A DNA stretch of 64,000 bases from CAYOLL01 sp964404765 [NCBI: uncultured Gemmatimonadota bacterium] (GTDB lineage: Bacteria; 4572-55), in assembly GCA_964404765.1 (NCBI GenBank), contig CAYOLL010000005.1, positions 15,517 to 79,516 of the forward strand, given 5' to 3'. Both the position numbers and the translations under genes were made by a program. Below the pieces are notes generated by a model. That model was not told where the DNA came from, did not search any database, and was given only the letters and a program-made list of their open reading frames with translations. Below are positions 59,086 to 64,000 of this stretch, piece after piece. Position 1 is the first letter of the stretch; every line of letters begins with the position of its first letter.

Positions 59086-61740
59086 ATGAAGGTCTTAGTC
59101 ATTGAAGATGATTCTATTTTTCAGCAAACCCTGCGTCGTCTTTTGCAGCCGTTAAAATTTGAACTGCACCTTTTCGATGATGCCGAAGCCGCCCTGGAAG
59201 CGTATAAGCGCCAATTTTTCCCCCTGATTATTACCGATGTCAATTTGCCGGGCATGACCGGCCTGGAGCTTTGTCAGAAAATACGCGAGACGCCGGAAGG
59301 CCGCTTTAGCGTGATTTTTTTTGTCACCGGCGAAGCGCCCACCGAGAATTTGCAAAAGATTCTGGATGCCGGGGCCGATGATTATATCGGCAAACCTTTT
59401 CATAAAAGCGAATTTGATATCCGCATTCATATTTTGTTGCAGCAGGTGCATAATCGTCAGCATCTGCAGGCAACACTAATTGAGCTTCAGCAGCTTAAGA
59501 AAGCTGTTGAAACCATGCAGCTTGGCGTTACGATTACCGATTTGCAGGGGAAAATAATATTTACCAATCCGGCGGAAGCGCGAATGCACGGTTATCAGCC
59601 GGACGAATTAATCGGTCATGATGTCCGTGTTTTTGCTGGTGAAGAGCGCCATTTTAATGCGGTCGAAAGTGTGCACAATTGGACAGGTTTAGTCCGTAAA
59701 AGTACAAATATCAAACGGGACGGGACCATGTTTTCGGTCCGCTTGATATCGGATATAATTCGTGACAAGCAAGGTCGGGCGATTGCGATTGTTACCATTT
59801 GCGAAGATATTACCGAACAGGAGCAAACGCATCAGCGGCTTACCACGATGCAAGCCCGAATTGCCAATATTCTGGATATTGCCGCCGAGGCGATTATTAC
59901 CATTGATTATCAACATCGGATCACCGTTTTTAACAAAGGCGCCGAGCAGATTTTTGGCTACGAAGCCCATGAAATTCTGGATCGTCCGCTCAATGTTCTT
60001 TTACCGCAGCGTTTTCAAAGTCACCACGAAGCGCATGTCGAACAGTTCAACCAATCCGGCCGCCTTTTTTATCGCAAAAGTGACCGCCGCGAAATCATCG
60101 GTCTGCGCAAAGACGGCAGTGAATTTCCCGCCGAAGCTTCTATTTCCCGCCTGGAAGTTGACAAGAGCATTTATTTTACAGTTGTTCTACACGACATCAC
60201 CTATCGCAAAGAGACAGAAAAAGCGCTTCATCAGGCCAAGCATGAGCTGGAGTTGCGGGTTCAGGAGCGCACTGCCGAGTTGCAGCAAGCTAATGAATTG
60301 CTGCGGCATGAAATCCAGCAACGACGGAATGCCGAGGAAGCCGCCGAAGCCGCCAACAAAGCCAAAAGTGAATTTATGACCAATATGAGCCATGAATTAC
60401 GCACACCGCTAAACGGCATTATGGGTTTTGCTCAGATTCTTAAGAAGGACAAAAATCTTTCGGACAGGCAGATCGAGGGACTAAATACGATTTATCATTG
60501 CAGCGAGCACTTATTGGCTTTAATCAATGAAGTCCTCGATCTGTCAAAAATTGAGGCTCGCCGACTGGAATTAAATCCCGGTGTGTTTGACTTACCGGCG
60601 GCGCTGCGCAGTGTGGCCGAAATGATGCAGCTCCGGGCAGTGGAAAAAGGGCTTAAATTTTATTACCAACCCGCCCCAAATCTACCGGGTCTGGTCTATG
60701 CCGATGAAAAAAGACTGCGGCAAATTTTAATTAATCTGGTGGGCAACGCTATCAAATTTACGGTGACCGGCTGGATTACTTTGCGGGCATTTTTACTGCA
60801 GCCGGAATCGCCCCAGACCGAGTGTCTGGTGCGCTTTGAGGTCGAAGATACCGGCATCGGCATTCCGTTGGAGCAGTCCGAAGCCATTTTTGAAGCCTTC
60901 CACCAGATCAAACAAACGCAGATAAAGGCCGAAGGCACCGGTTTGGGCCTGGCCATTAGCCAGCAATTAGCCGCGCTGATGCAAAGTAAGCTGCATGTTC
61001 ACAGCAGCTTTAATCAGGGCTCTCGCTTTTGGTTTGATTTGAAGCTGCAGCTTGAGCGCGAACAGGGTGTGGAATCCGCGCGGACGCCTCAGATTAGCGG
61101 TTACACGGGTCCCCGGCAGCGAATTCTGGTGGCGGACGATCTGGAGCATAACCGGCAGATTCTGGTTGAAATTTTAACCGATTTGGGCTTTGAAGTCAGC
61201 CAGGCTTTTGACGGTCGCAGTTGCTATGAAATGGCATGTGTTCTTCATCCGGTCGCGATTATTTTGGATTTGCGGATGCCGATCATGGATGGTCTGGAGG
61301 TGGCTCGGCTTATTCGAAGCGCGCCGGAACTGGCCAATACGATCCTGATCATTTTATCGGCCAGCGCGTATGCCGATGACCGCACCCGTTCGCTCAGCAT
61401 TGGCTGCAACGATTATTTGACAAAACCAATTCGAACAAGTGAACTATTGGCCGCTCTGGAACGTCATCTAAGCCCAAACTGGACATATCACACGCTGCCG
61501 GAATTGTCAACTCAGCCGGATGATCCGGATACAGATTTTGTTCTTTCCATGACAGATATGCAGACATTGCGCACTTTAGCCGAACGTGGCAGTGTCCGTA
61601 AATTTGTATCGGAATTAGATCGAATCAGCGCCGTGTCCGGCAATTCAAAAACTATGGTCCAGTTACGAAAATTAGCAACCGCCTTCGATTTTAAAAGTGT
61701 TGTTCACCTGCTTGACAAGGAAATTCATCATGTCGCTTGA
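59086..61740 (+). CDS. Hybrid histidine kinase: REC-PAS-PAS-HisKA-HATPase-REC
   Basis: An 884-residue cytosolic kinase. The N-terminal receiver domain has Asp51 (ITDVNLPG). Two PAS domains follow (about 140-260 and 265-385). A coiled coil (VQERTAELQQANELL) leads to HisKA with His436 (MSHELRTPLN). The ATPase domain has NLVGNAIKFT, EDTGIGIP and GTGLGLAIS. A second receiver has Asp728 (ILDLRMPIMDG). A terminal helical region of about 80 residues resembles those of other hybrid kinases. GAGGAG is spaced for ATG 59086, so the earlier ATG at 59071 is rejected. The next gene overlaps its end by 11 bases. Confidence 0.92.
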   Translation: MKVLVIEDDSIFQQTLRRLLQPLKFELHLFDDAEAALEAYKRQFFPLIITDVNLPGMTGLELCQKIRETPEGRFSVIFFVTGEAPTENLQKILDAGADDYIGKPFHKSEFDIRIHILLQQVHNRQHLQATLIELQQLKKAVETMQLGVTITDLQGKIIFTNPAEARMHGYQPDELIGHDVRVFAGEERHFNAVESVHNWTGLVRKSTNIKRDGTMFSVRLISDIIRDKQGRAIAIVTICEDITEQEQTHQRLTTMQARIANILDIAAEAIITIDYQHRITVFNKGAEQIFGYEAHEILDRPLNVLLPQRFQSHHEAHVEQFNQSGRLFYRKSDRREIIGLRKDGSEFPAEASISRLEVDKSIYFTVVLHDITYRKETEKALHQAKHELELRVQERTAELQQANELLRHEIQQRRNAEEAAEAANKAKSEFMTNMSHELRTPLNGIMGFAQILKKDKNLSDRQIEGLNTIYHCSEHLLALINEVLDLSKIEARRLELNPGVFDLPAALRSVAEMMQLRAVEKGLKFYYQPAPNLPGLVYADEKRLRQILINLVGNAIKFTVTGWITLRAFLLQPESPQTECLVRFEVEDTGIGIPLEQSEAIFEAFHQIKQTQIKAEGTGLGLAISQQLAALMQSKLHVHSSFNQGSRFWFDLKLQLEREQGVESARTPQISGYTGPRQRILVADDLEHNRQILVEILTDLGFEVSQAFDGRSCYEMACVLHPVAIILDLRMPIMDGLEVARLIRSAPELANTILIILSASAYADDRTRSLSIGCNDYLTKPIRTSELLAALERHLSPNWTYHTLPELSTQPDDPDTDFVLSMTDMQTLRTLAERGSVRKFVSELDRISAVSGNSKTMVQLRKLATAFDFKSVVHLLDKEIHHVA

Positions 61741-62377
61741 GCAAAAAACCGTGTTGGTTATCGAAGATAATCTGACCAATCTGAACGTCCTGCTGGAGAT
61801 TTTGGAAGATGCCGGGTACGAGGTGTTAACAGCTAAAAGCGGCGAAGAAGGGCTTGAGCGCGCTGAGCACACCCTGCCGGACTTGATTCTGCTGGATGTT
61901 TTGATGCCGCCGGGGATGGACGGTTTTGCCGTATGCGCCCGTTTAAAGCAGCAGTCGCGAACTCGGGAAATCCCGGTTATTTTTATGACGGCGCTGACCG
62001 ATACCCCTAACACAATCAGAGGCTTCGAGATTGGCGCAGTTGATTATGTTACCAAGCCTTTTGACGCCCAAATCGTTTTAGCGCGGGTTAAAAACCACTT
62101 AACGCTGCAAAATCTACAACGGGAAGTGATTCAAAAAAATCAGGCGCTGAGCAAGGAATTGCAGTTAAAAACCCACTTCTTTTCGATGACCGCTCATGAA
62201 CTAAGAACTCCGCTACAGGAAATTACCGGGCATATTCGGCAATTAGAAGCTAACCTGCCGACGGAATGCGAGGCGTCTCTGGCCGGCATCCGGACCGCCG
62301 TTGCGTGGCAAACCCATTTGCTGGATGGGCTGTTACCGCTTTTACATGCTAAAGCAACCGACGGAGGCCGACAGTGA
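61730..62377 (+). CDS. Receiver-HisKA protein without ATPase domain
   Basis: A 215-residue protein. A receiver domain (about 5-125) has VIEDNLTNLNVLLEIL, phospho-acceptor Asp in LILLDVLMPPGMDG and Lys in YVTKPFDA. Then a coiled coil and a HisKA-like helix pair (SMTAHELRTPLQEITGHI) follow, and the protein ends there, lacking any ATPase domain. It could be a phosphorelay intermediate of the hybrid kinase, taking phosphate at Asp or His. It overlaps the kinase stop by 11 bases, and its own stop overlaps the GTG of the next gene, so the three are translationally coupled. Confidence 0.85.
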   Translation: MSLEQKTVLVIEDNLTNLNVLLEILEDAGYEVLTAKSGEEGLERAEHTLPDLILLDVLMPPGMDGFAVCARLKQQSRTREIPVIFMTALTDTPNTIRGFEIGAVDYVTKPFDAQIVLARVKNHLTLQNLQREVIQKNQALSKELQLKTHFFSMTAHELRTPLQEITGHIRQLEANLPTECEASLAGIRTAVAWQTHLLDGLLPLLHAKATDGGRQ

Positions 62378-63105
62378 AAACTTTTTTTAATGAAGAAATT
62401 CCAAATATACTGTCGGGCATTAAATATTTGAACGATGGCCTTTATCACCGGGTAACAGTCAGCAGCCTGGGCAAGGGTTTGGGCGAGTTCTTCTGCCACA
62501 AGGATCAGGTCGTTCATGCAGAGGTTGACGGCTTAAACATCGCGGATCCCCTTCTGGTGGCGAAAATTATTGTCGGCTGGGAATTGGCTACCTTTGCCTG
62601 TATCCGCACTATTCCGAAGCTGCCATTTGCCGTGCCGGCTTTTGAAATTTCGGTCGATCATCTCATTATGGATGCGCTCAAAGACCTGGACGAAGAGGGA
62701 AAAGACGGCGCGATTACGGTTAAACAAACTGTGCCACTCTGTCTACCCCGGCAAATCAAGGAGATGTACGCCATGGTAGAAAGTTATTTGGATGATGTCT
62801 ACTTATATGAACTGGTGGATCTGCGCGTCATTCAATCGGTTGGCCCACGTATTGCACGGAATCAGGATACGGAGGTTGAGGTCTTTAACAAAATCGCCCA
62901 ACTCAAAGACACCGCTTTTTCGCAGTTTATTTTGTATCAATCCGGAGCCGACATTTTAAGCGTGGAAAGTCCAAACACCTTCCTCTTTTTCGCCCAAAAG
63001 ATGCTGCTTGACAGACGGCCCTACGCCCTGGTTCTGGCTAATAAAGGCGGCATTCCGGGCATATTTCGCAATCTGTTAATGCGAGTCGTGATGGAGTTTA
63101 GTTAA
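62374..63105 (+). CDS. DUF4388/PATAN-like protein, function unknown
   Basis: A 243-residue protein. The first 75 residues (YHRVTVSSLGKGLGEFFCHK, DQVVHAEVDGLNIADPLLVA, KIIVGWELATFA) resemble the DUF4388 (PATAN) domain found in signalling proteins. The remaining 165 residues are unrecognised (VPLCLPRQIKEMYAMVESYL, RNQDTEVEVFNKIAQL). It starts with GTG behind CGGAGG, overlapping the stop of the previous gene. It probably takes part in the same phosphorelay as an output or scaffold. Confidence 0.65.
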   Translation: MKTFFNEEIPNILSGIKYLNDGLYHRVTVSSLGKGLGEFFCHKDQVVHAEVDGLNIADPLLVAKIIVGWELATFACIRTIPKLPFAVPAFEISVDHLIMDALKDLDEEGKDGAITVKQTVPLCLPRQIKEMYAMVESYLDDVYLYELVDLRVIQSVGPRIARNQDTEVEVFNKIAQLKDTAFSQFILYQSGADILSVESPNTFLFFAQKMLLDRRPYALVLANKGGIPGIFRNLLMRVVMEFS

Positions 63106-63196
63106 CACGCGAGTTTTTCTGCCATTCACGTCAGGGGCGGATAAAACGATTCGTCCTGCAAGTCAAGCTTCTTGTGAGTTACCCAAAAGGTATAAA

Positions 63197-63925
63197 ATGC
63201 CTTCATCTACGGAGATTGCCGACCGGTTTCAGGCAATGGATCGCCTGTTAGCCGACCGGCGGATTTTTCCGCTTTCCCTGTGCCCCGAACGCCGGTTAGC
63301 TACGACCTTTCAAGAACTTTTTTGCAATTTGCGTCAGCTCACCGACGACGGCCGGATTTTATTGGAAATCGGGCGGCAGCTTTATCGCGCTGTTGATGCG
63401 CAAATCGTCAATTTTCCGCAGAACATCTATTGGGATTTTGACTATCTGGCCGGTGTTTTTTGGCGCGCCCCGTCGATTGTCGGGATGGGGGAGACGGGCG
63501 AAAAAATTGTTCAGTTGCAGGCGCTGTTTGGTGTTCACTCGCCCATTCGTTTTTGTTACGTGCACGATTTTACCTATGGTTATGATTGGGCGCGCTGGGT
63601 ACGGAAAGCCCCACAGGCCCGACAAAACTACTCACCCTACGACCGCGTTTTCTTGGATTATATGCTCCAGCGCGGCCAGGAAATTCTGGCGGCGATTGCC
63701 GCCAACGATCCGATCTATCCGCAGCTTGACCCCGCTCAATACCGCAACCGCTTCGCCTTTTCCCGCGCCCCCGCCGATGAAACCCGCCTGCTGACCGATC
63801 TGGCCCGCAGCAATACCATCCCCATTCAAGCCTGGCGCTTTGATGCCGTCCCCGAATGGCGCTTACCCTATGCCGATCTGCGCTGCCGACGCGCCCGAGA
63901 GCTGGGGATTGCCTTTATCGAGTGA
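63197..63925 (+). CDS. Unrecognised 242-residue protein
   Basis: The frame is open for 242 codons with coding-like composition, rich in Arg and aromatic residues (NFPQNIYWDFDYLAGVFWR, DFTYGYDWARWVRK). No signal peptide or membrane segment is visible. I do not recognise a family. AAAAGG lies eight bases before the ATG. It follows the kinase cluster on the same strand after a 91-bp gap, so it may be co-expressed. Confidence 0.6.
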   Translation: MPSSTEIADRFQAMDRLLADRRIFPLSLCPERRLATTFQELFCNLRQLTDDGRILLEIGRQLYRAVDAQIVNFPQNIYWDFDYLAGVFWRAPSIVGMGETGEKIVQLQALFGVHSPIRFCYVHDFTYGYDWARWVRKAPQARQNYSPYDRVFLDYMLQRGQEILAAIAANDPIYPQLDPAQYRNRFAFSRAPADETRLLTDLARSNTIPIQAWRFDAVPEWRLPYADLRCRRARELGIAFIE

Positions 63926-63947
63926 TTTGGGCATGGCATATTATCAA

Positions 63948-64000
63948 GGCTCATGGAACAAGTTTGTGGAAGAGCACCTTGTCATTCTGAAAGAATCTTT
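63948..64000. mobile_element. Left part of a GGCTCATG-family element, cut by the window edge
   Basis: GGCTCATGGAACAAGTTTGT (continuing GGAA) is identical over 24 bases to the left end of the element at 45003. The sequence then diverges and carries CATTCTGAAAGAATC, the motif seen in the element at 7235. The right end lies outside the window. Confidence 0.6.

Overview
The window reads as a chromosomal segment of a Gram-negative bacterium of the FCB group, most likely an uncultured lineage near candidate division KSB1 or Calditrichota. The evidence is three large secreted proteins with C-terminal sorting domains of the NPFNPSTT / 'GVYLYQLEA' kind, which are exported by type IX secretion, together with a PorV-like outer-membrane protein, lipoproteins and outer-membrane barrels. 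The lineage is inferred from protein style only. One tRNA is present. I see no rRNA, no CRISPR array and no phage.

Layout. 1-4.5 kb: signalling genes, namely a STAS protein cut by the window edge, a GAF-GGDEF-GAF-PP2C fusion and a cyclic-nucleotide-sensing histidine kinase. 4.5-6.8 kb: a quinone oxidoreductase, a cupin and a short-chain dehydrogenase. 6.8-7.6 kb: non-coding, with a candidate small RNA and a transposon-like element. 7.6-13.5 kb: a cyclic-nucleotide phosphodiesterase and a 1151-residue secreted cohesin-like protein. 13.7-15.3 kb: an Rrf2 regulator next to gene debris, including a transposase pseudogene. 15.3-18.7 kb: a PDZ protein, an anti-sigma-like protein, an ECF sigma factor and an NHL-repeat lipoprotein. 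18.8-26.4 kb, all on the minus strand: a subclass B1 metallo-beta-lactamase, a glyoxalase-fold protein, Ada, MeaB, exonuclease III and a secreted phospholipase-D-like protein. 26.5-31.2 kb: a surface-polysaccharide operon. 31.2-35.7 kb: the conserved translation cluster tRNA-Val, thrS, infC, rpmI, rplT, pheS, without pheT after it. 35.9-42.4 kb: a YvcK-like protein, a 1293-residue secreted M36-type metalloprotease and a barrel protein. 42.8-51.7 kb: a ClpX-like unfoldase, AcpS, a YpdA-like reductase, a cupredoxin, a PorV-like protein, a UPF0158-nucleotidyltransferase fusion, an adenylate cyclase and a Uma2 nuclease. 52.4-58.8 kb: orphan transporter parts, a HAD phosphatase, a TumE-type toxin-antitoxin pair and an OleC-like ligase. 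59-64 kb: a hybrid histidine kinase with two partner genes and one unrecognised gene.

How the genes work together. A cyclic-nucleotide circuit can be assembled from the window: a membrane adenylate cyclase (writer), a metallo-beta-lactamase-fold phosphodiesterase with two nucleotide-binding domains (eraser and sensor) and a nucleotide-binding histidine kinase (reader). The GGDEF/PP2C fusion couples c-di-GMP output to a STAS-type partner switch. Sorting-domain proteins and the PorV-like protein fit a type IX export route whose core is elsewhere.

The most interesting non-coding signal is a population of short (about 110-240 bp) terminal-inverted-repeat elements of several sequence families. 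Four of the copies with readable ends have 8-bp flanking direct repeats that are perfect or have one mismatch. One copy lies inside the lipoprotein gene at 17588-18709. Element plus target duplication is 144 bp, so the reading frame is kept and 48 codons were added to the signal-peptide region.
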